Below are positions 15,372 to 23,931 of a stretch of DNA of 30,197 bases, piece after piece; position 1 is the first letter of the stretch, and the number at the start of each line of letters is the position of its first letter. The position numbers were made by a program, and so were the translations under genes. This stretch comes from a virus, in the IMG/VR virus record IMGVR_UViG_3300042509_001125, positions 1-30,197 of that record; one strand, 5' to 3'. A model generated the notes under the pieces. That model did not search any database and had not been told where the DNA came from. It saw nothing but the letters and a program-made list of their open reading frames with translations.

Positions 15372-15953
15372 ATGTCGATTGCAAAGGCAAAAACAGAAGA
15401 TGCGTTTCAGGTCGCTCTTCTTTCTTCGGTTCCACAAAAAGAGGCTACACGTGCTGGCGGCGTGTTCCATATTCAGTGTTTTGATAAAGATGGCAAGCTG
15501 AAGTGGGAAGAACGTAACCACAATCTGGTTGTCAATGAAGGTCTGCAAAGCATGGTATCCGTCTACCTTGACGCTTCGACGCAGATTACAACTTGGTACA
15601 TTGGTCTTGTTGAAGGCCCCGGTTCAGGCACCACTTTCAGCGCCAACGATACGATAGCTACCCACGGGGGCTGGACTGAATTGACTCCGGGTACAGCATA
15701 CACAGGCAACAGAAAAACAGCGACATTTGGCACTGCAACTACAGCCGATCCATCTGTGATTGATAACTCCGCATCCCCCGCAGATTTTTCAATACTAGGT
15801 ACGTACACAGTCGCTGGCGCGTTTTTGGCTTCTGTGGCCACAGGTACTTCTGGTGTGCTGTTTTCTGCTTCTGATTTCACCGGGGGTGACCGCTCCGTGA
15901 TCAATGGTGATACGGTTCGTGTTACTTACACCTTTAGCTTAGATGCAGCGTAA
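15372..15953 (+). CDS. Conserved phage virion-type protein
   Basis: 194 residues. GGVFHIQCFDKDGKLKWEER (about 29-48) is followed by NLVVNEGLQSM, TTWYIGLVEGPG and ATHGGWTEL. This set defines a common phage tail-region family that travels with the preceding gene. AAGGAG (15361-15366) is 5 nt from the ATG at 15372, so the in-frame GTG at 15366, which overlaps the SD itself, is rejected. The fold looks beta-rich; the function is unproven, probably structural. Confidence 0.75.
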   Translation: MSIAKAKTEDAFQVALLSSVPQKEATRAGGVFHIQCFDKDGKLKWEERNHNLVVNEGLQSMVSVYLDASTQITTWYIGLVEGPGSGTTFSANDTIATHGGWTELTPGTAYTGNRKTATFGTATTADPSVIDNSASPADFSILGTYTVAGAFLASVATGTSGVLFSASDFTGGDRSVINGDTVRVTYTFSLDAA

Positions 15954-15965
15954 TAGGAGATAACG

Positions 15966-16148
15966 ATGGCGACTAAATTTCAAAAAGGCGACGTTGTTCG
16001 CATGGTAATGGCAGTTCCTCCAGAGGGTCCGGTAGAAGGATTCAAGATGCTGGAGGATGGCACGGTTCTTTGCCGAATCACATGGACTGATGTTGATGGT
16101 AACTCGCACGAGAAGTGGGTTCGAGAAGATCGTCTCGTTAAGGTTTAA
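15966..16148 (+). CDS. Small beta-barrel protein (DUF2158-like)
   Basis: 60 residues: KFQKGDVVRMVMAVPPEGPV, a middle VLCRITWTDVDGNSHEKWV and the terminal REDRLVKV. The opening 'KxGDVVxx' and the closing 'W-x-D-x-DG ... F/W-x-E-D-x-L' match small SH3-like barrels of the DUF2158 type. Cytosolic, with no known role. TAGGAG precedes the ATG. It is followed 2 nt later by another tiny gene, so the two are coupled. Confidence 0.7.
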   Translation: MATKFQKGDVVRMVMAVPPEGPVEGFKMLEDGTVLCRITWTDVDGNSHEKWVREDRLVKV

Positions 16149-16150
16149 GT

Positions 16151-16333
16151 ATGAAAATTGATTTTTGCTTTGATACCCAGTACGGGCGTTTTTGCGACGC
16201 CCTACACTTCCCTGACGACCATACACACACGGACGCAGAGATTGAAGCAATGAAGCAACAGCGCTTAGATAACTGGATTGCAGTTATTCAAGCTCCACCG
16301 TCGGAAGAAGTAGAACAACCGCCACAGGAGTAA
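16151..16333 (+). CDS. Small phage protein, 60 aa, unknown function
   Basis: 60 residues: MKIDFCFDTQYGRFCDALHF, then DDHTHTDAEIEAMKQQRLDNW and an acidic Pro/Glu tail. The arrangement of an N-terminal beta pair plus one helix ('EIEAMKQQR-x-x-NW') recurs in phage fibre regions, to my recollection without a function. It has only a weak SD and lies 2 nt after the previous stop. Its end carries the AGGAG that serves the GTG-started adhesin gene. Confidence 0.65.
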   Translation: MKIDFCFDTQYGRFCDALHFPDDHTHTDAEIEAMKQQRLDNWIAVIQAPPSEEVEQPPQE

Positions 16334-16336
16334 GCT

Positions 16337-19300
16337 GTGGCGGACCGCTATTGGGTTGGTGGAACGGGTACTTGGAGCAGTACCAATACGGCTAACTGGT
16401 CTGCATCATCCGGCGGCCCCACAGGAGCATCAGTTCCAACGGCTGCGGATAACGTATTTTTCGATGCAGGTAGTGATTCTGGCGGTATCTTCACTGTTAC
16501 GATGGCAAACACCCCCCGTGTTTGCAACGACATCACAATCAGCGGTCTTGATTTTACGATGACACTAGCTGGCACAAGCATTGGCTTGACTATTAGTGGT
16601 TCATTATCTTTTCCAGCAACAAACTTAATAGTAAGCTATACAGGTACTACGACATTTGATGCTACGACTACAGGCAAAACAATTACGACTAACGGTGTGG
16701 CATTTGGCGGAAATGTTACGCTTAACGGTGTTGGTGGCGCGTGGACACTTGGCTCTGCGTTTAGCTGTGGTACTGACACATTAACAATAACGAGAGGAAC
16801 ATTTGATACTTCAGTAAGTAATTATGCGGTTACTGCTGCAAGAGTTCTTTGTTCAAGTCTTCTTACAAGATCAGTAATTTTAAATGGTTCAACTATAACC
16901 CTCAGTATTCAAGGACTTACTGTTTGGAATTTTTCAACTACTACGGGATTAACTTTTAATAGTGGAAGTTCTACTATTGTATGCACGGCAAATAACTTTA
17001 CATTTGAGGGAGGGGGGTTAATATACAACAACCTTTCTTTTACTAATACAAGTATTTTTAATTCTCCAAAAACAATTACCGGTTCCAATGTATTTAATGA
17101 CGTAACAATTTCTGGACCGTCTGCTGTTGGGGAAAATACCATAGAGTTTTCATCAAGCCAGATTATTAACGGAACCTTAACCATTAATGGTTCTCAAGGC
17201 AACCGTAGGTTACTTTTAATATCCAATGCAACAGGAACAGCCCGTACCTTAACTTGCGCAACTATTGCATCCATGACGGATGTTAGCTTCCGTGACATTA
17301 CGATAGCTGGCGCACACGGTACTTTGTCAGGCACTCGACTAGGTGATTGTGGTGGTAACAGCAATATTACGTTTGTAGCGGGGACAAATAAATATTGGAA
17401 CTTAGCTGCTGGGGGGAACTGGACTGCTACTGCATGGGCAACGGGGTCTTCTAGTGGATCACCAGCAACTACAAACCATCCACTACCACAAGACACGGCA
17501 ATTATTGAAAATACGGGTTTAAATACTGGAGCAACGATAACAATTAATGGGGCACAAAGCATTGGATCGTTAGATATGTCTGGACGAACTAATGCAATGA
17601 CGTTTACTAATGCTACTAATTTAAACGTATATTTTTATGGTAATTTTACCTTTGGTTCTGGCGTAACCCCAGCGGGATCTTCTACTTATAATTTTTCAAA
17701 TAGATCAACAAAGACACTTAATTCTGGTGGTAAAACATTTACGCAGGGCATAGCGATTGATGCTCCGAATGGTGGTATTCAATTACTCACCAATAACTTG
17801 ACGATTACTCCAACAACAACGCTTACTCGTGGAGAGCTTAATCTAAATAATTTAACGCTATCAACAGGTGTTTTTAGTTCAGGTAATAGCAACACCCGAT
17901 CAATTGCATTTGGCTCAACGGGCGGCATTACGTTAACAAGTACCTCTGTTGGGGCTACCGTACTGGCGATGGCAACCGCCACTAATTTCACATTTACCGG
18001 AACATCAAATATTAGTGCAGCAATGTCTGTTACAAGAACATTTAGCTTTGGGGGAACTGCGGGAGCAACAGCAAGCAATAGGCTTAATATCAACCTAACG
18101 TCAGGTTCGTCTGCCCCTACATTTATTGGGAGCTTCAGACAAATCAACTTCACCGGATCAACTTTTAACGCCGGTTCTCAAACTATTTCTTGTCATGGAT
18201 TTACATTAGCGTCTGGTGGTACGTATACATCCACTAGTTTCACGACGGTAGGCACAGGAACGCTTACACATACAGGAAAATCAATATTTACGCTTCTCAT
18301 CAACACAAGTGACATAACGACAACATTAGCTGATGCTGGTCAAAATGGGACTTTGACACTAACTAACGGAACGCTAGATTTAGCTGGCTTTACAATGACT
18401 TGTACAACCAGAGGTCAAACGGCAACTGGTACAAAAAATTTAACTTTTAATGGTGGGACATTAGTCATAAGTGGCGCAAACACGACCGCTTGGAATAACG
18501 CAGCACCTACAGGATTCACCACAACAGCAGGTACTGGCACTGGCACAATCAGTATGACATCCGCGAGTGCAAAAACATTTGTGGGCGGCGGATCAACATA
18601 CAACTGCACATTGAATCAAGGCGGCGCTGGAACCCTGACCATTACTGGCGCAAATACGTTTAACGATATTACTGAAACGGTACCCACCGCAAACCAGATC
18701 ACGTTCCCTGCTAGTATAACCACAACGGTTAATGCGTTTACATTGTCTGGATCGTCAGGCAACTTGGTTTCAATCCGCAGTTCTACTCCAGCCACGCGGT
18801 TCACACTGTCTAAGTCATCAGGCACGGTATCGGTTTCTTTCCTTGATATTCAAGACAGCAATGCTACTGGCGGTGCTACTTGGGAAGCGTTTACAAGCAA
18901 TGGTAACGTTAATAGCGGGAATAACCTCGGCTGGGTATTTGCGGGCGGCGCTATTCTTGTTTACATAACTGAATCGTCAATAGCAAGCGATTCAATAAGT
19001 ACGGTGCTTAGTAGATTTGGTGTTATAAGCGAATTAGCCACCGCAAGTGATTCAATAAGTACTGTACTAAGTAGAGTTGGTTCGGTAAGCGAAACAGCGA
19101 CAGCAAACGACTCTATCGCTTCAATACTTACTGCGGTGGGTGCTGTAAGCGAAACAGCTGCCGCAAGCGACTCTATCGCTTCAGTGCTTACTGCTATCGG
19201 AGCAGTAAGTGAGACGAGTACTATAAGTGAGACGACTAACAGCACCTTAGTGGGTGTTGGAAATATTGCAGAGACATCTACCATAGCCGATTCATCGGTA

Positions 19301-20968
19301 GGCAATGTAGTTGCTCCGGCCGCGTTGCTCGAATCGGCCACCATCAGTGACGCTAATGCTTCTATATTGACAGCAGTCGCCGCGGTCAGCGAGTCGTCCA
19401 CCTTGACTGATGCCACTACGTCTTCACTGGTTGCTGTAGGTCAGGCGAGCGAATCTGCAACAGTTAGTGATTCTGTTTCTGGAAACGCGGTGTTTCCAAA
19501 TGCTTTGTCAGAGTCTGCGACAGCTTCGGATTCAATTGTGGGCAATGCTACGCTTTTAGTTAGCTCCGATGAATCTTCTACGGTAAGTGATTCCCCGCAA
19601 TCTGTTCTGAGAAGAGTAGGTTCGGTATCAGAGTCTGCGGTTGTTTCTGATCAGGCTTCTTCTCAACTCACGGCGGTAGGCGTGGTATCGGAGCAGGTGT
19701 CAGGGGCAGATGCGGATACGGTTTCTTTGATCAGGGTGGGAAACATCCGAGAAGGGTTATTCTTCTACCAAGACACAGGCAGCCTGCCAACGGGCACGGC
19801 GTTCACAGGCTCCCCTGTTTTCAATAACACTTCCGCAGGCGGCGGATTGACGGTTGTGGCAAATGGCACAGGAACAGGGAGTTCTGGCGGGTTTAATGCG
19901 GGTAAAAACTATGTGCTGTTTACTGGCGCTAATACTCGTTCAATTAGAACAATTTCTTTGAATTTAGTTGACTGCCGATCAATCAGTTTTTCCCTTATAC
20001 GCGGTACTAGTAGCAATGGTGGGGAGACTCCAGACGCAGGAGAGAATATTGTTGTTGAATACAGCATAAATGGCGGAGCCGGTTATTCAACGATTACTAC
20101 TATTACTAACACAGCAGCGCCTACTACTTTCACCCGGCTTTCTTATAGTTTGCCGTTAGCGGCGCAGACATCCGCTACTATTATTAGATGGCGGCAAGTT
20201 ACAAGCACTGCTGGTACGTTTGACAATTACGGCATCCGCGATTTTTATTTTGGTGGGGTATTTGCCAGTGACTCAATAGCTTCACGATTAGTTAGGGTCG
20301 GTGCGGTCAGCGAGACAAGTACAGCGGTCGATTCAATAATCGCACGGCTAATCAGGGTAGGGTTAATCAGCGAGGCAAGCACTGCCAGTGATGCTGTTGT
20401 TACCGTGTTGCGTAGGATTGGCTTGATTTCTGAAACAAGCACGGCAAGCGATTCAATCGCTGCGGGGTTGCAAAGGGTTGGCGCGGTCAGCGAGACAAGT
20501 ACCGTGTCGGATTCCGCCGCCGCCGCGTTGCAGGGTTTGGGAGCCGTTTCTGAATCGGCCACGGTCAGCGATTCGGTTGCCTCGTTTGTTACCTTTTTGT
20601 GTACACTTATTGAGCAGGCGCAGGTGTCAGAAAGTGTGTCGGCGCAATTGACGGCGGTTGCAGCGATTCTTGAACAGGCCAGAGGGGCAGATCAGGTACT
20701 GGGGGCGCTCAGTTTTATGGCCCAAACGGCAGAAGGCGCGGCGATATTAGACCAAGCTTTGATTCGCTTTTATTGGGAATTAATAGAAGACAATCAGCTG
20801 CCTAACTGGCAGAATGCTTCAAATACGCAGACACCAAGCTGGACAGAGATTAACACATCGACAACACCGTCGTGGCAGAATGTTTCCAACAATCAAGCTA
20901 GTAGTTGGACAACAATTGACACCTCGGTGGACGGAAATTGGAATAACATAAATACTCGGCCCGAGTAG
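16337..20968 (+). CDS. Giant repeat adhesin / tail fibre, 1543 aa
   Basis: The gene starts with GTG, supported by AGGAG (16326-16330) 6 nt upstream and the typical opening ADRYWVGGTGTWSSTNTANW. Residues 1-870 are Thr/Ser/Asn/Gly-rich beta repeats, probably a right-handed beta-helix; a second Trp-rich opening (KYWNLAAGGNWTATAW) near 355 suggests two helix modules, and NSGNNLGWVF closes the region. Residues 879-1138 are thirteen exact 20-residue repeats, E-[ST]-x-T-x-S-D-S... ending V-G-x-V-S. A 167-residue beta domain (nt 19757-20257) interrupts the next repeat, then eight more repeats follow. The C-terminus has five Trp at 11-residue spacing. No signal peptide, so it is virion-borne rather than secreted. 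Role: receptor binding or surface adhesion. The beta-helix part is clearly AT-richer than the capsid genes. Confidence 0.85.
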   Translation: MADRYWVGGTGTWSSTNTANWSASSGGPTGASVPTAADNVFFDAGSDSGGIFTVTMANTPRVCNDITISGLDFTMTLAGTSIGLTISGSLSFPATNLIVSYTGTTTFDATTTGKTITTNGVAFGGNVTLNGVGGAWTLGSAFSCGTDTLTITRGTFDTSVSNYAVTAARVLCSSLLTRSVILNGSTITLSIQGLTVWNFSTTTGLTFNSGSSTIVCTANNFTFEGGGLIYNNLSFTNTSIFNSPKTITGSNVFNDVTISGPSAVGENTIEFSSSQIINGTLTINGSQGNRRLLLISNATGTARTLTCATIASMTDVSFRDITIAGAHGTLSGTRLGDCGGNSNITFVAGTNKYWNLAAGGNWTATAWATGSSSGSPATTNHPLPQDTAIIENTGLNTGATITINGAQSIGSLDMSGRTNAMTFTNATNLNVYFYGNFTFGSGVTPAGSSTYNFSNRSTKTLNSGGKTFTQGIAIDAPNGGIQLLTNNLTITPTTTLTRGELNLNNLTLSTGVFSSGNSNTRSIAFGSTGGITLTSTSVGATVLAMATATNFTFTGTSNISAAMSVTRTFSFGGTAGATASNRLNINLTSGSSAPTFIGSFRQINFTGSTFNAGSQTISCHGFTLASGGTYTSTSFTTVGTGTLTHTGKSIFTLLINTSDITTTLADAGQNGTLTLTNGTLDLAGFTMTCTTRGQTATGTKNLTFNGGTLVISGANTTAWNNAAPTGFTTTAGTGTGTISMTSASAKTFVGGGSTYNCTLNQGGAGTLTITGANTFNDITETVPTANQITFPASITTTVNAFTLSGSSGNLVSIRSSTPATRFTLSKSSGTVSVSFLDIQDSNATGGATWEAFTSNGNVNSGNNLGWVFAGGAILVYITESSIASDSISTVLSRFGVISELATASDSISTVLSRVGSVSETATANDSIASILTAVGAVSETAAASDSIASVLTAIGAVSETSTISETTNSTLVGVGNIAETSTIADSSVGNVVAPAALLESATISDANASILTAVAAVSESSTLTDATTSSLVAVGQASESATVSDSVSGNAVFPNALSESATASDSIVGNATLLVSSDESSTVSDSPQSVLRRVGSVSESAVVSDQASSQLTAVGVVSEQVSGADADTVSLIRVGNIREGLFFYQDTGSLPTGTAFTGSPVFNNTSAGGGLTVVANGTGTGSSGGFNAGKNYVLFTGANTRSIRTISLNLVDCRSISFSLIRGTSSNGGETPDAGENIVVEYSINGGAGYSTITTITNTAAPTTFTRLSYSLPLAAQTSATIIRWRQVTSTAGTFDNYGIRDFYFGGVFASDSIASRLVRVGAVSETSTAVDSIIARLIRVGLISEASTASDAVVTVLRRIGLISETSTASDSIAAGLQRVGAVSETSTVSDSAAAALQGLGAVSESATVSDSVASFVTFLCTLIEQAQVSESVSAQLTAVAAILEQARGADQVLGALSFMAQTAEGAAILDQALIRFYWELIEDNQLPNWQNASNTQTPSWTEINTSTTPSWQNVSNNQASSWTTIDTSVDGNWNNINTRPE
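18971..19750 (+). repeat. Thirteen tandem 60-bp (20-aa) repeats
   Basis: The units are exactly 60 bp, each encoding E-[STLQ]-x-x-x-x-D/E-x repeats such as ETAAASDSIASVLTAIGAVS. There is no indel between units. Some neighbours are near identical at DNA level (19091 and 19151 units); others have drifted, so the array is old with some recent copying. Confidence 0.9.
20258..20791 (+). repeat. Second array: half repeat plus eight 60-bp repeats
   Basis: It continues the first array after the 501-bp insert. The first unit lacks its first two residues, which stand before the insert (EG at 19751-19756). Eight full 20-residue units run from 20312 to 20791, the last three degenerate (EQAQ..., EQAR..., EGAA...). 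Confidence 0.85.
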
Positions 20969-20984
20969 TTAGTGAGGAACTAAG

Positions 20985-22154
20985 ATGCCTTCTACCTTTT
21001 CTCCCAATCTTCGGATTGAGCTCATTCCCTCTGGAGATCAGACGGGTACGTGGGGGACCACGACGAATAATAACCTTGGAACGTTGATTGAAAGCGCTAT
21101 TTCCGGGTATGTGTCTGTTTCAATTACTTCGGCCGACCAAGCTCTTACCGCATCGGATGGTGTTGCGGATCAATCGCGGAACATGGTAATCAATCTGACT
21201 ACCACAACCACTGCGCCGTTTAATGTCTATGTTCCCCCAGCAGAAAAACTCTATGTCATTCGCAACTCGAGTGCTTACGCCGCGACTATCTATTGCTCCA
21301 CTAGTTTAAATAACACAATAGCGGCGGGCGCGGGGGTCACGGTTCCCGCTAATAGAACCACCTTTATTTTCACCGACGCTACGGATGTGGTGATTGCTGC
21401 CAACTTCTTCCCTGCGATGAATTTGGCTTCTGCGCTTTCGGTGGCCAATGGTGGTACGGGTGCGACTAGTTTGACGAATGGAGCGATTCTTAAAGGTTCG
21501 GGTACTTCGGCGGTTACTACCGCAACGGCGGGCACGGATTACTTAGCACCGCCTTCTGGCACTGCGATTGTCAAGGCAAACTCCGGCGGAGCATTAGCGA
21601 ATGCGGTTGCGGGTACCGATTACTTAGCGCCGCCTTCTGGCACTGCGATTGTCAAAGCAAACTCTGGTGGGGCATTGGCGAATGCAACGGCAGGCACAGA
21701 TTATTTGGCACCCCCATCAGGCACAGCACTTCTTAAAGCCAACTCGGGCGGGGCGTTAGCCAACGCTGTTGCGGGTACAGATTATGTCAGCCCAACGGGG
21801 TCAGAAACACTCACCAATAAGACGCTAGATGGCCCGATTATTAATAATGGATATACGGAGGAGGTATTTGCGGTTACTGGTACCACGCCTGCGCTGTCTC
21901 CTACTAACGGGTCAATTCAGACATGGACGTTGTCAGGAAACTCTACTCCGACTGCGGGTACGTGGGCATCGGGCCAATCTATCCTTTTGATGATCGATGA
22001 TGGCACGGCATATACAGTGACATGGTCGTCGCTTTCAGTTACATGGAAAACGGGAGGAGGCACTGCGCCTACGCTACTGACTAGCGGATACACGCCAATT
22101 GTGTTATGGAAGGTAGATAGCACTATTTATGGTGCTCAAGTGGGGAATGCATAA
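20985..22154 (+). CDS. Tail fibre protein with 27-residue repeats
   Basis: 389 residues. The N-terminus FSPNLRIELIPSGDQTGTWG with TTTNNNLGTLIESAISGY is a typical virion-attachment module of aquatic phage fibres. A beta domain follows, then SVANGGTGATSLTNGAILKG and three 27-residue repeats (AGTDYLAPPSGTAIVKANSG plus GALANAV), nt 21528-21770, a plausible trimeric shaft. GSETLTNKTLDGPIIN leads to a ~100-residue C-terminal beta domain, the probable tip. It follows the adhesin after 16 nt with GAGGA before its ATG. Role: host recognition. Confidence 0.85.
   Translation: MPSTFSPNLRIELIPSGDQTGTWGTTTNNNLGTLIESAISGYVSVSITSADQALTASDGVADQSRNMVINLTTTTTAPFNVYVPPAEKLYVIRNSSAYAATIYCSTSLNNTIAAGAGVTVPANRTTFIFTDATDVVIAANFFPAMNLASALSVANGGTGATSLTNGAILKGSGTSAVTTATAGTDYLAPPSGTAIVKANSGGALANAVAGTDYLAPPSGTAIVKANSGGALANATAGTDYLAPPSGTALLKANSGGALANAVAGTDYVSPTGSETLTNKTLDGPIINNGYTEEVFAVTGTTPALSPTNGSIQTWTLSGNSTPTAGTWASGQSILLMIDDGTAYTVTWSSLSVTWKTGGGTAPTLLTSGYTPIVLWKVDSTIYGAQVGNA
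21528..21770 (+). repeat. Three tandem 81-bp repeats in tail fibre
   Basis: Units at 21528, 21609 and 21690, each 81 bp with no indel, plus a partial fourth (from 21771). Units 1 and 2 share a fully identical stretch of more than 20 bp around the codons for PPSGTAIV; unit 3 has diverged at synonymous sites. Confidence 0.9.
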
Positions 22155-23197
22155 TGCTTGCGGTAAAGGCTCTTTCGGCTGCCCGGTTTACATCAGAGTA
22201 CCTAGCCGTCGCTCATTCAAATTCCCCCTACGTTACTGTCTATCCTTGGACCTCTTCTGGATTTGGCGCTAAATTCAGTAATCCTTCTTCATTGCCACTA
22301 GGGGCAGGCAACGCAGTAGCTTTTCACCCTAATGGAAATGCCATTGCAATTGTTACCAATGAATCGCCTCCGGGGCCCTATGTACATGCCTATGCGTGGG
22401 GGCTATCTGGCTTTGGGAGTAAATTTAGTAATCCAAGTACGGGGCTTCTTGGCGATGGGTATGGCGTATCGTTTAATCCGTCTGGAAATGCTATTGCAAT
22501 ATCACAAGATAATTTGACAACCCCATTATTTATTTATGCTTGGTCAGGAGCGGGATTCGGCACTAAATTTACTAATCCGGGGGGATCTTATTCTTTCGGA
22601 GGAGGGAGCCCACGTTGGAGTCCAGCTGGAGACTACCTAGCTTATGCAAATGGCTATCTTTCTGGTTTGGGGGCAGCTGTGTGGCCATGGTCGGGGTCTG
22701 GAACAGGGACAAAAGTAGCCAATCCTTCTTCCCCTGTATCTGGAGATGCCAATGCGGTAGCGTGGACAACTTCTCAAAACGCGGTAGCTTGGGGATCTGA
22801 CACCTCTCCGTATATTTATGTTTATGCATGGTCTAGCGGATTTGGAAGTAAGTTCAGTGATCCTTCTACGCTGCCTCCCGGATCAGTAAGTTCAATAGTT
22901 TTTACCCCTGCCGATAATGCAATTTTAATGACTCATGCTGGCTCTCCTTATATTTCTGCGTATGCATGGTCTGGCTCTGGATTTGGAAGTAAGTTTAGTA
23001 ACCCCGGCACACTGCCGACAGGGGCAGGCGAAGTAGCATTAAATTTAAATGGAAATGCTGTTGCAGTATCACAAAGTGTCTCTCCTTATGTTTCGGTGTA
23101 CCCGTGGTCAGGATCTGGTTTTGGAACGAAGTTTAGTGATCCTTCTACGTTGCCCACGGGTATAGGGAGAGGAATTGCATTTGGAGCTATACAATGA
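22154..23197 (+). CDS. Seven-bladed beta-propeller protein
   Basis: 347 residues built from ~45-residue repeats. Each has a 'GNAVAFxPxGNAIA' strand pair, then SPYVxVYAWSGSGFGSKFSN-type strands and a PSTLPxGA loop. I count six whole blades plus an incomplete N-terminal one (EYLAVAHSNSPYVTVYPW) that is completed by the last strand (GRGIAFGAIQ), giving seven blades with Velcro closure. No signal peptide. It starts in a TAATG overlap with the fibre gene. It probably binds a cell-surface glycan or acts as a fibre cap; an unrelated enzymatic role is not supported by any visible motif. Confidence 0.8.
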   Translation: MLAVKALSAARFTSEYLAVAHSNSPYVTVYPWTSSGFGAKFSNPSSLPLGAGNAVAFHPNGNAIAIVTNESPPGPYVHAYAWGLSGFGSKFSNPSTGLLGDGYGVSFNPSGNAIAISQDNLTTPLFIYAWSGAGFGTKFTNPGGSYSFGGGSPRWSPAGDYLAYANGYLSGLGAAVWPWSGSGTGTKVANPSSPVSGDANAVAWTTSQNAVAWGSDTSPYIYVYAWSSGFGSKFSDPSTLPPGSVSSIVFTPADNAILMTHAGSPYISAYAWSGSGFGSKFSNPGTLPTGAGEVALNLNGNAVAVSQSVSPYVSVYPWSGSGFGTKFSDPSTLPTGIGRGIAFGAIQ

Positions 23198-23433
23198 TCA
23201 ATAATAACTACCGTAAAGAAATTCTTAGTGCTGCTGTAGATGCTCGAGTAAGAGAGATAACTGAATATCAAGTTAATATTGATAATTTTCGTTTAGCTAT
23301 CAATAAAATTGGAAATGACCAAGATCTACAAGAATTTAAACGACAATTAGAAGAACTACTTTCGTCTAGTTTATTGGAACAAGCTAAAGCAAGAATTATG
23401 TTTGAAGTTATTCAGTCTCAGTTAGAGGAATAG
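23194..23433 (+). CDS. Small helical protein, unknown function
   Basis: 79 residues, AT-rich, mostly helical: INNNYRKEILSAAVDARVRE, then QEFKRQLEELLSSSLLEQAK and a short C-terminal helix. The start overlaps the propeller stop (ATGA) and the next gene begins 3 nt after its stop, so it is coupled to both. The composition resembles small fibre-assembly or capping proteins, but I recognise no family. Confidence 0.65.
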   Translation: MINNNYRKEILSAAVDARVREITEYQVNIDNFRLAINKIGNDQDLQEFKRQLEELLSSSLLEQAKARIMFEVIQSQLEE

Positions 23434-23436
23434 ATC

Positions 23437-23910
23437 ATGTATGCAAAGATCGTAGACGGTCAGGTAAACAAGTATCCTTACTCTATTCTGGAGCTAAGAA
23501 AAGATAACCCACAAGTATCGTATCCAGAAAACCCAAATGAAGAAGTTTTAAATAGTCTGGGGATATTTTCTATAGTGCCTGAAAATCCTCCAACATATAA
23601 ACAGGCTACTCAGCGCTGTGATCGAGTATTGCCAACGTTTCAAAATGGAAGATGGGTAGAAACTTGGCAAGTCTCTGAATTATCGGAAGCAGAAAAAATC
23701 AAGGTGGATGAAGAAAAAGAACAAGACGTTCGGGCGATAAGAGATCGTCTTCTTGTTTTGAATGTAGATAGTATTAGCCACATTCGCTGGAGTCTTTTAT
23801 CAGAAGAGGAAAAACAGACAGTACTTGCATATCGCCAAGCGCTTCTTGACGTACCGCAGCAGGAAGGATTTCCTTGGGAAGTCTCTTGGCCAGAGCCGCC
23901 AGAGCTTTAA
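23437..23910 (+). CDS. Tail fibre / tail assembly chaperone-like protein
   Basis: 157 residues. MYAKIVDGQVNKYPYSILEL, then NPQVSYPENPNEEVLNSLGI, a Pro-rich linker and RWVETWQVSELSEAEK match the N-terminal domain seen in many phage 'tail assembly chaperone' proteins. A long helix follows, and the C-terminus has AYRQALLDVPQQEGFPWEVS and WPEPPEL, the usual closing motif. It follows the fibre and propeller genes, as is common for chaperones that help fibres trimerise. It is unlikely to be part of the finished virion. Confidence 0.75.
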   Translation: MYAKIVDGQVNKYPYSILELRKDNPQVSYPENPNEEVLNSLGIFSIVPENPPTYKQATQRCDRVLPTFQNGRWVETWQVSELSEAEKIKVDEEKEQDVRAIRDRLLVLNVDSISHIRWSLLSEEEKQTVLAYRQALLDVPQQEGFPWEVSWPEPPEL

Positions 23911-23931
23911 CGCTTTTAGCGAGGATACAAA

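Noticed and set aside
18971-20791. 60-bp repeats as a CRISPR-like or intergenic satellite array
   Set aside because: The repeats are fully coding in one frame, vary at codon level and have no spacers.
16337-20968. Adhesin as a secreted bacterial autotransporter or RTX-type protein from a host region
   Set aside because: It has no signal peptide, no translocator domain and no GGxGxD calcium repeats, and it is embedded in a phage structural operon.
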